The notes below the pieces were generated by a model. That model had not been told where the DNA came from. It ran no database searches and was given only the letters and a program-made list of their open reading frames with translations. 32,099 nt of DNA from Anaerolineales bacterium (GTDB lineage Bacteria > Chloroflexota > Anaerolineae > Anaerolineales > Villigracilaceae), in the NCBI GenBank assembly GCA_919902735.1, contig CAKKRM010000001.1, positions 1-32,099 on the forward strand, in the 5' to 3' direction. Both the position numbers and the translations under genes were made by a program. Below, piece after piece: positions 15,031 through 23,797 of this stretch (position 1 is the stretch's first letter; every line of letters starts with the position of its first letter).

Positions 15031-15141
15031 ATCTTCAATAAACTCAACACTGTCGCGATTAACATAGAAGGCACAAAAGTTGCTCGTAGCCGCGAAGAAC
15101 GAGGCGTCAAAATTGATATTATGATGTTAGACTTAGCTTAG
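15031..15141 (+). pseudogene. Coding-like remnant, unknown, upstream of the STAND cluster
   Basis: A plus-strand open stretch reads FNKLNTVAINIEGTKVARS, then REERGVKIDIMMLDLA and TAG. It lacks a start codon and follows a terminator directly, so it is a fragment. The rest of 14345-15248 shows no intact gene; this 900-bp gap is a graveyard of at least four fragments. Confidence 0.28.
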
Positions 15142-15248
15142 TACAAAGCCATTAGAATCGATGTTTGAGCACTGGCTCGTCAGTGTCTATAAATTCCAGC
15201 TCAAAGAGAAATTGTTGGTTCGGCTTGTTGCCGAAAGGATGGGTTCTT

Positions 15249-16580
15249 ATGAAAAGACGACGAATATTATTTGCCTTTATTGTTGCGACTTTTCTCACAT
15301 TAATTGTGGGTTTGTTATCTAATTTAGCTGCGACATATCTGGCACCAACTTGGGCAGATAAGCCATGGATAATCTACGTTGCATTAGCTGTGACCTTCCT
15401 GATTTCATTGGCCGTTTCCAGCCATCTATTTCTCAAAACTTTACCAGATTTCGAAACCACTGCTCAAACTAATTCACTGTCTTCCCTTTCTTCGCCAGAC
15501 CAACCAAGCAGTAAACAACCGCAGATAATTGCAAGCCAACTTCCAGGAAAATCTTACCGCGAGCTCATTGGTCGAGACATCCTGATTGGGGATGTATTGG
15601 CGGCGCTGCGCGATCCTTCTGGCAAGTGGATCGTCACTGTTGATGGTATGGGTGGGATTGGCAAGACTGCCCTAGTTCGCGAACTTGCAGATCGTTGTGC
15701 GTCAGAACACCTATTTGATGCTGTGGTGTGGGATCAAGCTCCAAAAGAATCACAAGGTCTACCAACAACAGCGGGAAAAGGCAAAGGAACATTAACCTAC
15801 GAGACAGTTTTAGACTCAATTGCGCGCCAGTTAGGAGCCTTGGATGTACCGCGATTGAAAAGACCAGAAAAGGAAATACGTGTCAAGGGTTTGCTCCAGG
15901 TTCAGCGCGTACTCATTGTTTTGGACAATTTGGAAACGGCAAAAGAATCACAGAATGAGATCGTCCGCCGATTGTTACCTTTGCTGAATCCAAGCAAAAC
16001 TTTGATGACCAGCCGCCATCGCTTTCAAGGAGATGTATATGCAGTTCACCTACCTGGTTTGGATGAAGATGGCGCTCTTAGATTTATTCGCCAGGAAGCA
16101 AAGGAGAAAAATATTCAAAACGTTTCAAACGCAAGTGTTTCGGAACTGAAACAAATTGCAGAAACTACAGGGGGCTCCCCCTTGGCGCTCAAGCTTGTGG
16201 TTGGGCAATTAAGTCTGCTGCCCCTCGCAACGGTGTTGGAGCAGCTACGAAAAGTAAAACTTCCCAAGGGCGATAGTGATAAAAATGATTATGTACGTTT
16301 TTACAAGGGTATATTCTCGCCATCCTGGAAATTAATGTCCGAGGATGGGAAGAAATTGTTGATATCAATGTCCCACTTTGCGCCAGGCATTGGAGGAACT
16401 TATGAAGCGGTCAAGGCTACAAGTGATCTGACCAACGAGATACTTGCAGGTTGTATTGATGAATTGTGGCGGCTTTCCTTTTTGGAAAAAGGCGAGTCTC
16501 CTAGCTTGAAGAAGGTACGATATTATTTACACGCGTTGACGCAATACTTTGTTTTGTCAGACATTGTGAAGGTATTGTGA
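15249..16580 (+). CDS. Membrane-anchored NB-ARC (STAND) ATPase lacking its own sensor domain
   Basis: 443 aa. Two N-terminal hydrophobic segments (about 6-30 and 40-62) are followed by a Ser/Pro/Gln linker. Then comes an NB-ARC NTPase with Walker A GMGGIGKT (133-140), Walker B VLIVLDN (221-227), sensor TSRHR (254-258), the GLPL-like GGSPLAL (308-314) and a winged-helix domain ending in LHALTQYF (427-434). STAND ATPases use such a core as a switch that oligomerises when a C-terminal sensor binds its ligand. Here the protein stops nine residues after the winged helix, where a TPR sensor would begin. ATG15249 has an AAAGGA-type site upstream; a TTG at 15165 is less likely. It is the first gene of a six-gene cluster. 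The membrane segments could be the effector, acting by membrane damage (inference). Confidence 0.88.
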   Translation: MKRRRILFAFIVATFLTLIVGLLSNLAATYLAPTWADKPWIIYVALAVTFLISLAVSSHLFLKTLPDFETTAQTNSLSSLSSPDQPSSKQPQIIASQLPGKSYRELIGRDILIGDVLAALRDPSGKWIVTVDGMGGIGKTALVRELADRCASEHLFDAVVWDQAPKESQGLPTTAGKGKGTLTYETVLDSIARQLGALDVPRLKRPEKEIRVKGLLQVQRVLIVLDNLETAKESQNEIVRRLLPLLNPSKTLMTSRHRFQGDVYAVHLPGLDEDGALRFIRQEAKEKNIQNVSNASVSELKQIAETTGGSPLALKLVVGQLSLLPLATVLEQLRKVKLPKGDSDKNDYVRFYKGIFSPSWKLMSEDGKKLLISMSHFAPGIGGTYEAVKATSDLTNEILAGCIDELWRLSFLEKGESPSLKKVRYYLHALTQYFVLSDIVKVL

Positions 16581-16640
16581 TATTTAGGTTTCAAATCGAC
16601 GAAACGGAAAAGACCAATCAACAATAATCGGTAATAGCAC

Positions 16641-18266
16641 ATGTCTGATAAATGGCAGGATTACTATCAGCAAGGTACAGATCGATATATCTCTTATTAC
16701 TCAGATTTTGTAGAAAGATTCAACAGTCTTTTACAACCAGATATAAAGCGTGGGCGCGATCACCATAAACACCGAGTCCGTCACGAGCAAGAGGAGCGTC
16801 GCCTTGAGGGGGAGACATTAAATGCAATCGAGGAGGAAAGGGCAAACGTCCAAGAAGCATTAAGGATGGCTCATACTGGCCGGCAATGGGCTACTCTTTC
16901 TAGCATGGCGCAGATTCTTGTGACTTTTTTTGATAGACGCGGTTACTGGGATGACTGGATTTTAACCCAAAGACTTGTTCTGGACACTGTGCCTAGAAGT
17001 GGCAGGACACAAATCATTGGTGTTGCTTATAACAATATGGGCAGTGCTTATATTGCAGCATCACAGTGGGGCAAGGCTAAGCGATATTTAGGGCTTGCGC
17101 TGAAATACTTTCACGAGAATGGAGACATCGAAAATGAGGGGCGAACTTTAACCAACCTAGGGATCGTTAATGCAGAACAAGGTCACATCAAAGAGGCAAT
17201 CAAATACTACGAGAAAGATCTTGAGATCTGTCGAAAAATTCATGACATACAAGGCGAGGCTGCGACGTTAGGTAACTTGGCTCATGCCTACCGAGATTCG
17301 GGTAGATGGGATGATTCAGTTCGCGTTTTCACTGAAGTGCTCAAGATATTTAAGAGTACTGGTGATCGGCATTCGGAAGCCATGACTCTAAATAACCTAG
17401 CTTTAGTGACTGAAGATATTGGAAAGTGGGATGATGCTATTCGACTTTATCGACAGGCCCTTGAAATGCGACGTGCAATGGGAGATCAATATACTGAAGG
17501 CATTATATTGGCAAATATGGCTGGGGTTTATAGGAAGAAAGGTCAATGGAAGCCTGCCATAGAATATTATCAACAAGCTTTGAAGATATATCAAAAGTTC
17601 AACGACAAGAAGGGTGAAGTGCAAGTAAATTCGAATATGGCTAATGCCTTACTTCGAACGGGTGAAATTGTTCGGGCTATTGGTTATTATCAATCAGCCT
17701 TGGATTCCTTACATCGGATTAATGATCGTTCGGGTGAAGCGCAAATTCTAACAAATTTAGGTGTTGCCTATCAAAAACAGGGGCGTTTTGAGGAATCCCA
17801 TCGGGCCTTGGATGGCGCGCTTTCGATTTCTCGCGAATTGGAGGATCATCATGGCGAAAGCAGCGCGTTGCAAAATTTGGGAGTTACATTTGAGGTTGAA
17901 GGTAATCTATCTTCCGCTTTAAATTGTTACAGACAAAGCCTTAGATTGAAAAAGAAGTTGGGAGATCATCATGGCCAAGGAACTGCATTGGTCGGCTTAG
18001 GGAATTTGGCGTATAAAGAAAGAAAATTGGAAAAAGCACTGGATTATTACCAACAGAGTCTGATCATAAGGAAGAAATTAGGTGATCGTTATGGGGAAGG
18101 TCTCACCCTGGCAAATCTCGGCAGAATGTATCTTGAACTAGGAAAAACTAAGCGGGCTACCAAGTACTGGCAGCAATCGCAAAATGTCCTTATGGAATTG
18201 GATGTGCCTGAAGCTGTAGAGGTGGCAAGTTGGTTAAAAGAATTAGAAGCGGATAATGATAAGTAA
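16641..18266 (+). CDS. Stand-alone STAND-type linker plus TPR sensor protein 1
   Basis: 541 aa, soluble. It opens with the linker that follows the winged helix in single-chain NB-ARC/TPR proteins: RYISYYSDF at 15-23, EEERANV at 64-70, GYWDDW at 101-106. About ten TPR-type repeats of 40 residues follow (about 128-530), each with the core [LY]xNxG...A..Y...L.I....GD. It has no NTPase motif. Repeats of 40 rather than 34 residues are of the kinesin-light-chain/TPR_12 kind used for protein or peptide binding. It starts 60 bases after the NB-ARC gene, without a strong ribosome site; no frameshift joining the two was seen. Expected to recognise a ligand and signal to the NB-ARC protein (inference). 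Confidence 0.85.
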   Translation: MSDKWQDYYQQGTDRYISYYSDFVERFNSLLQPDIKRGRDHHKHRVRHEQEERRLEGETLNAIEEERANVQEALRMAHTGRQWATLSSMAQILVTFFDRRGYWDDWILTQRLVLDTVPRSGRTQIIGVAYNNMGSAYIAASQWGKAKRYLGLALKYFHENGDIENEGRTLTNLGIVNAEQGHIKEAIKYYEKDLEICRKIHDIQGEAATLGNLAHAYRDSGRWDDSVRVFTEVLKIFKSTGDRHSEAMTLNNLALVTEDIGKWDDAIRLYRQALEMRRAMGDQYTEGIILANMAGVYRKKGQWKPAIEYYQQALKIYQKFNDKKGEVQVNSNMANALLRTGEIVRAIGYYQSALDSLHRINDRSGEAQILTNLGVAYQKQGRFEESHRALDGALSISRELEDHHGESSALQNLGVTFEVEGNLSSALNCYRQSLRLKKKLGDHHGQGTALVGLGNLAYKERKLEKALDYYQQSLIIRKKLGDRYGEGLTLANLGRMYLELGKTKRATKYWQQSQNVLMELDVPEAVEVASWLKELEADNDK

Positions 18267-18308
18267 TATCTGGTCTTCATCGGTTTCCATGGAATAGAAT
18301 TTACTTCT

Positions 18309-19985
18309 ATGAACCAATCTGGACGCGTACATGAGATCTATGAACAATCGGGAAGGCGGTATATTGGCTATCTCTTAGATTTAGTCCGCAACAGTCCCGA
18401 TATTCATGTAAATAAGCTCACGGCTGGTCTCTTAGACTTGGAACTTGAGAATATTATTCAAGCAGTAACCCTCGCAAAAGCCCTTCATCTTTGGTTGTCT
18501 GTCAGAGAGTTCGGGGCAAAGTTAGCACCTTTTCTAGATGATCGTGCTTATTGGTATATATGGGAGAACATTGCCGAATTAGCACTCGAGGCAGCGGAAC
18601 ATTTGGATGATACAGAAGCAAGAGCAGAAGCACTCGGAAATTTGGGAACAGTATACATCCGCCGGGGACAATGGGATGATGCAATTATTTGTTATGGCCA
18701 AGCACTAGAGATATTTCGTCAGCTAGGTAACAAACTCCACGAAGCATTGACACTAAGTAATCTGGGGGCCGTATCTTTCGATAAAGGTGATTGGTCTCAT
18801 TCACTTGAGCTCTATGAGGAATCGCTGACTATTTTCACGCAATTGGGAAACAAATCAAAAGAAGCTGACGTATTAGTGAACCTCGCTGCATTGAATAGTT
18901 CAACAGGGAGTTGGGGCGATGCCAGGCGAAATCTTCTGTTGTGTATCAATACTTACGAAGAACTCGGCGACCCTCTTGGTAAGGCTATGGCTTTATCTAA
19001 TCTTGGAAGTGTTTACCTTGAAGAAAGAAAACTAGACGATGCAATCAAGGTTTATACCCAAGCCTTAACCATTTTCGAGGAAATGGATGATCGCTTTGAT
19101 GCCGGTAGGGTTTATACAAATTTAGGCAATGTCTTCTCGGCAAAAGGGGAGTGGCAGCGCGCTATCGAATTTTATGAACGAGACTTGGCTATTTGCCGCG
19201 AATTGGGTGACCAAGAGGGATTGGCAACTACTCAAATGAGCATTGGGGCGAGTTATCGACTCCAAGCTAAATGGGGTGATGCAATAATGAATCTCGAGCA
19301 GGCTCTGGTTATTTTTCGCAACCTTGGCGATTTGCACGGTTTGAGCCAAACCCTCAATAATTTGGGGAATGTATTTCTTCAACTGGAACGATTTGAGGAT
19401 GCTCTTGGTTGTTACCAAGAAGATCTAGTTGCATGTCGTCAAATTGGAGATCGACCCGGTGAAAGCACAATCCTAAACAACTTAGGCTTGGTGTACGCAC
19501 AAATTAACCGCGAGCAGGATGCGATCGAGTGTTATGAACAGGGTCTGCAAATCAGCCGAGAATTAATGGATAGAGACAATGAATCATATCTGTTATCCAA
19601 TTTAGGCTCTCTCCATCTGGCACTCGGCCATGTTATGGCGGCTGAAACTTGCATGGAACAAGGTTTGATGATTTGCCGTGAACTGGGGGATTCCCAGGGT
19701 GAAAGCACAAATTTGATGAATCTTGGAACGATTTATCGATCTCAAGGGGAACTGGAGAAAGGTTTACAATCTTATAAAGACTGTCTTGTAATAAAGCAAT
19801 CATTAGATGACCAGTTAGGCATTGCGGAAGTGAATGCATGCATAGGCGGCTTGTATTTAGACCAAGGCCTCAAAGATGAAGCAGTCGTGACTCTTGAAGA
19901 ATCTTTCAAGATTCTCCGACAACTCGAATCACCACTATCCGCCAAAGTATCTCAATGGCTCGCTGAAGCAAAAGAAGAAAAATAA
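18309..19985 (+). CDS. Stand-alone STAND-type linker plus TPR sensor protein 2
   Basis: 558 aa, soluble. Linker motifs: SGRRYIGY at 14-21, ELENII at 45-50 and AYWYIW at 80-85. About eleven 40-residue TPR-type repeats run from about 108 to the end, very regular in the middle (SNLGSVY, TNLGNVF, NNLGNVF, NNLGLVY). The protein ends in an acidic/basic helix (KVSQWLAEAKEEK) that resembles the end of sensor 1 (VASWLKELEADNDK), so the C-terminal cap is conserved as well. It begins 42 bases after the previous gene, and no clear ribosome site is visible. It is paralogous to the neighbours but not recently duplicated; similarity is at protein level. Confidence 0.85.
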   Translation: MNQSGRVHEIYEQSGRRYIGYLLDLVRNSPDIHVNKLTAGLLDLELENIIQAVTLAKALHLWLSVREFGAKLAPFLDDRAYWYIWENIAELALEAAEHLDDTEARAEALGNLGTVYIRRGQWDDAIICYGQALEIFRQLGNKLHEALTLSNLGAVSFDKGDWSHSLELYEESLTIFTQLGNKSKEADVLVNLAALNSSTGSWGDARRNLLLCINTYEELGDPLGKAMALSNLGSVYLEERKLDDAIKVYTQALTIFEEMDDRFDAGRVYTNLGNVFSAKGEWQRAIEFYERDLAICRELGDQEGLATTQMSIGASYRLQAKWGDAIMNLEQALVIFRNLGDLHGLSQTLNNLGNVFLQLERFEDALGCYQEDLVACRQIGDRPGESTILNNLGLVYAQINREQDAIECYEQGLQISRELMDRDNESYLLSNLGSLHLALGHVMAAETCMEQGLMICRELGDSQGESTNLMNLGTIYRSQGELEKGLQSYKDCLVIKQSLDDQLGIAEVNACIGGLYLDQGLKDEAVVTLEESFKILRQLESPLSAKVSQWLAEAKEEK

Positions 19986-20017
19986 TGTCAACAATACATT
20001 CCGACGATGCCTGAAAT

Positions 20018-22738
20018 ATGTCAAACCAATTAATGGATTTGTTTCAAGAATCAGGAAATCGATATGTATGGTATTGCAGTTCGCTTGTCTCAGAATTGAG
20101 CGACCGGCTTCAACCCGTCATACACGATCTACCTCATCGCATTGGCGAAGTTCGTGCGCCGAATCCTGATCAATTTGAATCACTTCATGAGACTACTGAT
20201 ACCCTGGACGCGGAACGTGAGAACATAATCCACGCCCTCGAATGGTGTGCCGCGCACAATCAGCATGAAGCCTTGGTTAACTTAATTGACAATGTCCTTT
20301 ATTATTTATGGATTGGTTGCTACTGGGATGAGTTGGAATTTTGGCTTTTATTGGGCTCGCAGTCTGCCCAAATAATCAAGGATGTCATATCTCAGGCCAA
20401 TTATTTGGAGGCCCGCGGCAGACTCCTTGAATTCAAAGGGGATTTTCTTGGTGCAGAAAATTGCTTCGTGAAAGCTCTTACGTTATGGAAAGATCAGAAT
20501 AATCTTGAAGGAGAGGCGGCGATGAATTATCGCCTTGGAGGAGTATATGCAAGTCGAGGCATATACAATAAAGCTATTGATTTCTATGTGTTGGCTCAAA
20601 AGACTTTTGATGAACATCATAACCTCGAGAAATTGGCAGATGTTTACGTCGGTTTGGGAAGCGCTTATCGCGACATTAGTGAATGGAAACAGGCTGAAAA
20701 GTTGCTGAAAGAATCTAGTGCACTCTACGAAGAGTTTGGAGATATAGATGGCATTTCGACCGCCTACAATAACTTGGCCAGCTTATATGTCGGACAAGGA
20801 AGATGGAAAGAGGCAATCAATTTATATATGGCTGATCTCTCCATATCAGAAAATTTACGGGACGCATATAGTACGGCTTGTACACAACAAGCACTTGGCA
20901 CAACTTACCTCAGCAACGGAGAGCTTGACAAAAGTACAGAATATTTGATGTTGGCGATGCCAATCTTTCAAAGACTTGGGGATGTCTCGAGGCTTGCTGA
21001 GGTCTACGGTGATTTAGGATCGGTTGCTTCACGTCGGAAGGATTGGACGCGGGCACTTGAATACTATTCATTGGCTAAAGATATATTTCAACAACTTGAC
21101 AATCGCCGTCATTTGGCTAACGCATTAACCCAGATGGGAAATGCAACTTCAAATTTGGGGGAGATAGAGCGATCAGCAGAACTATACCACTTGGCACATC
21201 AAACGTTTTCGCAACTCCTAGATAATCGAACTGCGGTTGGTGGTTATCTAGCGAGTGTCCGCAAGATCTATGCTAATCCATCCGAAATAGATCAAGCCAT
21301 TGAAGTTTGCTACTCAACTTTAATTAGTCTTGAAGAAAAGGGCAACGAGAGGGGAGTCGGGCAAGCGTGCAATGTCTTGGGGGATTTGTTCGCTGAGAAG
21401 GGCGAAACGAATAAAGCCGTTGATTACTATAAATGGGCTGCCAGGAACATGAAACATGTTGGGGATTATGCAAACTTAGGTTTTACATATGGAAACCTTG
21501 GAGACACTTATCGAAGAATCGGCGATTCAGATCAAGCAATCCTGAATTATAAGAGGGCCTATAATACCCATCAAAGAATAGATCGCTCGGAAAGTTCGGG
21601 GTGGGTGTCCATTAATTTGGCAGATATTTACCGCAATATGAAAAAATGGGAGAATGCCAAGCATTGGTATAAAAAGGCTGCATCAATTGGGGAGAAAATC
21701 GGAGAAAAGACAATACAAGCATGGGCAATAAATGGTCTCGGAGACATTTATTCTGACAGACAGAAATGGGCCCGGGCATTGCCCTTCTATCTGCAGGTTT
21801 TTAGCCTCAGAGAACAGGAATCGGATCATTCATTGGTTAATTCAATTTGCAATAAATTGGCGTATACATATCAAAAGCTGACCCTGTTTGAAGACGCTTT
21901 AGAGTATTACCAAAAGGCATTGAGGCTATATGAGGAAGACAGGGACACCCAAGGGATTGTTTGGCAACACAAAACTATTGCAAAGCTTTATGTGGAAATA
22001 GGTGATTTGGAAAAAGCGTCAGAATCATATATTGCCGCTAGGGTTATTTATCAAGTATTACACGATCAAGAAGGGTTATTGCTCATTGCCCAGGATTTGC
22101 TGGATATATATACTGAGCAAAAGAAATATGACAAAGTCATAGAATGTTATTTTGAGATTATTTCGAATGGAAAAGGCGTCCTGTCAGAAAATGCTCTTGG
22201 AGAGGCCCATGGAAAATTGGGTGAAATTTTTTGCAGTATAAAGGAATATGATAAATCTATTTTCTCTTATCAAACTGGACAAAGAATCTTTCGGGAACAA
22301 AACAATAAGGCGGGTATCGCATTCACATCAATGGGGTTGGCTGATGTTTATGAAATATTAGGCAATGGCGAAAGTGAGATCAAAGCCTATCTGGAAGCGC
22401 AAGGCGCCATAGAGTCACTCGAATCGCCTCAAGAATTCTCTTGGATTTACATTAGTATTGGAAATTGCTATTTAAGAATGGAGGAAACACAAAAAGCTAT
22501 ACAAAATTATTCTATCGCTAGAACATTGTTTGAAAACCAGCAAGATACTGGGAGTCTGATTTCCGCTTATCGACATTTGGCTAGCGCTTACGTAAAACTT
22601 GATGATCGAAAGAAAGCTGCTGATTCGATGAATATAGCAATCTCGTTATCAGATAGTGTTGGAGATGCCCAACTCAGCGAAGATTTAAAGATAATGCGTC
22701 AAGCAATAGATAAATATGATGATTTAAGCCATGATTGA
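20018..22738 (+). CDS. Stand-alone STAND-type linker plus long TPR sensor protein 3
   Basis: 906 aa, by far the longest of the five. Linker motifs: ESGNRYVWY at 11-19, AERENII at 65-71, CYWDEL at 101-106. The remainder is a superhelix of about 18 TPR-type repeats of roughly 40 residues, more degenerate than in sensors 1 and 2 and interrupted near residue 405-420 (YLASVRKIY). It has no membrane segment or NTPase motif. It starts 32 bases after sensor 2 and its last codons overlap the ATG of sensor 4 by eight bases, so the two are translationally coupled. The length suggests a larger or extended ligand. An N-terminal frame from 19894 lies in another frame and is not used. Confidence 0.85.
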   Translation: MSNQLMDLFQESGNRYVWYCSSLVSELSDRLQPVIHDLPHRIGEVRAPNPDQFESLHETTDTLDAERENIIHALEWCAAHNQHEALVNLIDNVLYYLWIGCYWDELEFWLLLGSQSAQIIKDVISQANYLEARGRLLEFKGDFLGAENCFVKALTLWKDQNNLEGEAAMNYRLGGVYASRGIYNKAIDFYVLAQKTFDEHHNLEKLADVYVGLGSAYRDISEWKQAEKLLKESSALYEEFGDIDGISTAYNNLASLYVGQGRWKEAINLYMADLSISENLRDAYSTACTQQALGTTYLSNGELDKSTEYLMLAMPIFQRLGDVSRLAEVYGDLGSVASRRKDWTRALEYYSLAKDIFQQLDNRRHLANALTQMGNATSNLGEIERSAELYHLAHQTFSQLLDNRTAVGGYLASVRKIYANPSEIDQAIEVCYSTLISLEEKGNERGVGQACNVLGDLFAEKGETNKAVDYYKWAARNMKHVGDYANLGFTYGNLGDTYRRIGDSDQAILNYKRAYNTHQRIDRSESSGWVSINLADIYRNMKKWENAKHWYKKAASIGEKIGEKTIQAWAINGLGDIYSDRQKWARALPFYLQVFSLREQESDHSLVNSICNKLAYTYQKLTLFEDALEYYQKALRLYEEDRDTQGIVWQHKTIAKLYVEIGDLEKASESYIAARVIYQVLHDQEGLLLIAQDLLDIYTEQKKYDKVIECYFEIISNGKGVLSENALGEAHGKLGEIFCSIKEYDKSIFSYQTGQRIFREQNNKAGIAFTSMGLADVYEILGNGESEIKAYLEAQGAIESLESPQEFSWIYISIGNCYLRMEETQKAIQNYSIARTLFENQQDTGSLISAYRHLASAYVKLDDRKKAADSMNIAISLSDSVGDAQLSEDLKIMRQAIDKYDDLSHD

Positions 22739-23780
22739 TACAGAATCTGAGTTGGCAAGTTCTACGTTTACTGAGTCCGGACACCGTTTTGTCTATCATT
22801 TCGGAGTGCTAGCACACGAGGCCGCTCAGAAATTAAAACCCGAATTGCGCTGGAAAAAAGCGGTTCGACAGTTTTCGAAGTCACGATTCGAAACAATAAA
22901 AGAGATGGAGCTTAACTCCGTCATGCTGTTGGAACTAGAACGGGATAATCTGTTTAATTCTATTGAGTGGGCGCATCGTAATCTGGAATGGAAAATGGTA
23001 TGCCAGATCGTGGATGACTTGGCGACATACTTTAATATTCGTTCTTATTGGTCAGAATGGGTTCATTTTGCGGAATTAGCTGTGGGTGATGCTGAGTTAG
23101 TACAAGACGGAAAACTGAAGGCTATTGCCCTAAACAATCTTTCAGTCGTATATCGTCAATTAGACCGTCTTCCAGAAAGCATTCAATGCTGCCAAGAGAG
23201 TATTATGCTTTGTCAACAAAACGGCGATCACTATGGTAAAGCGTTGTCCTTGGGAAATCTTGGCGGTTCTTATTTTGCTCAAAATGATTTTGACGCTTCG
23301 CATGAGAGTTATACCGCCGCAATTGAAATATTTAAGACGTTGAAAGAATCGTATGAGCAAGCGCAGAGCCTAATGGGAATCGGCATTGTTTTGGCAAAAC
23401 AACAAAAATTAGACGAAGCATCGTCGTATCTAAATGAGTGTCTAAAAATGCAAAGGAAGCTTGGCGATCGATTTGGTGAAGCTCAGACACTTAATAATTT
23501 AGGTATCACACAAAGGATGCAAAAGAGATTCGATCTATCAATCAAAAGCTTTCAAAAAAGCTTGCTTATCAAAGAAGAAATTGGTGATCAGCAGGGTATG
23601 GCAAACTCCTTAACTAATCTTGCTATGTCCTATGAGCGTTCGGGTCAAATTAATTTTGCGGTCAATACCTTGGAAAAAACATTGGCTTTGCTCAGGTACG
23701 ATAATCCATCCGATGTTGAACGTGTTGTCCGAAGACTTGAGAAGCTCCGTCTTCAGCAAAATGAAAAAAACCAAGCATAA
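22731..23780 (+). CDS. Stand-alone STAND-type linker plus short TPR sensor protein 4
   Basis: 349 aa, the shortest of the series. Linker motifs: ESGHRFVYH at 15-23, LERDNLF at 69-75 and SYWSEW at 105-110. Only about five 40-residue TPR-type repeats follow (NNLSVVY, GNLGGSY, MGIGIVL, NNLGITQ, TNLAMSY), then a basic helical end (VRRLEKLRLQQ). The ATG overlaps the end of sensor 3 by eight bases and the gene stops 17 bases before sensor 5, which shows one transcript. The linker is longer than in the other sensors by a basic insertion around 40-60. A five-repeat superhelix would be enough for one peptide-binding groove. Confidence 0.85.
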   Translation: MIDTESELASSTFTESGHRFVYHFGVLAHEAAQKLKPELRWKKAVRQFSKSRFETIKEMELNSVMLLELERDNLFNSIEWAHRNLEWKMVCQIVDDLATYFNIRSYWSEWVHFAELAVGDAELVQDGKLKAIALNNLSVVYRQLDRLPESIQCCQESIMLCQQNGDHYGKALSLGNLGGSYFAQNDFDASHESYTAAIEIFKTLKESYEQAQSLMGIGIVLAKQQKLDEASSYLNECLKMQRKLGDRFGEAQTLNNLGITQRMQKRFDLSIKSFQKSLLIKEEIGDQQGMANSLTNLAMSYERSGQINFAVNTLEKTLALLRYDNPSDVERVVRRLEKLRLQQNEKNQA

Positions 23781-23797
23781 GAGTTCTTCGGAATATT

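Noticed and set aside
15161-15319. Alternative plus-strand frame from ATG15161 (opens MFEHWLVSVYKFQLKEK)
   Set aside because: The first 28 codons look coding, but the frame then runs out of phase across the clear membrane segments of the NB-ARC gene; perhaps another remnant.
16581-16640. Frameshift that would join the NB-ARC gene and sensor 1 into one gene
   Set aside because: The 60-bp gap shows no remaining linker-like sequence in any frame, and four further sensors with the same separate N-terminus exist downstream.
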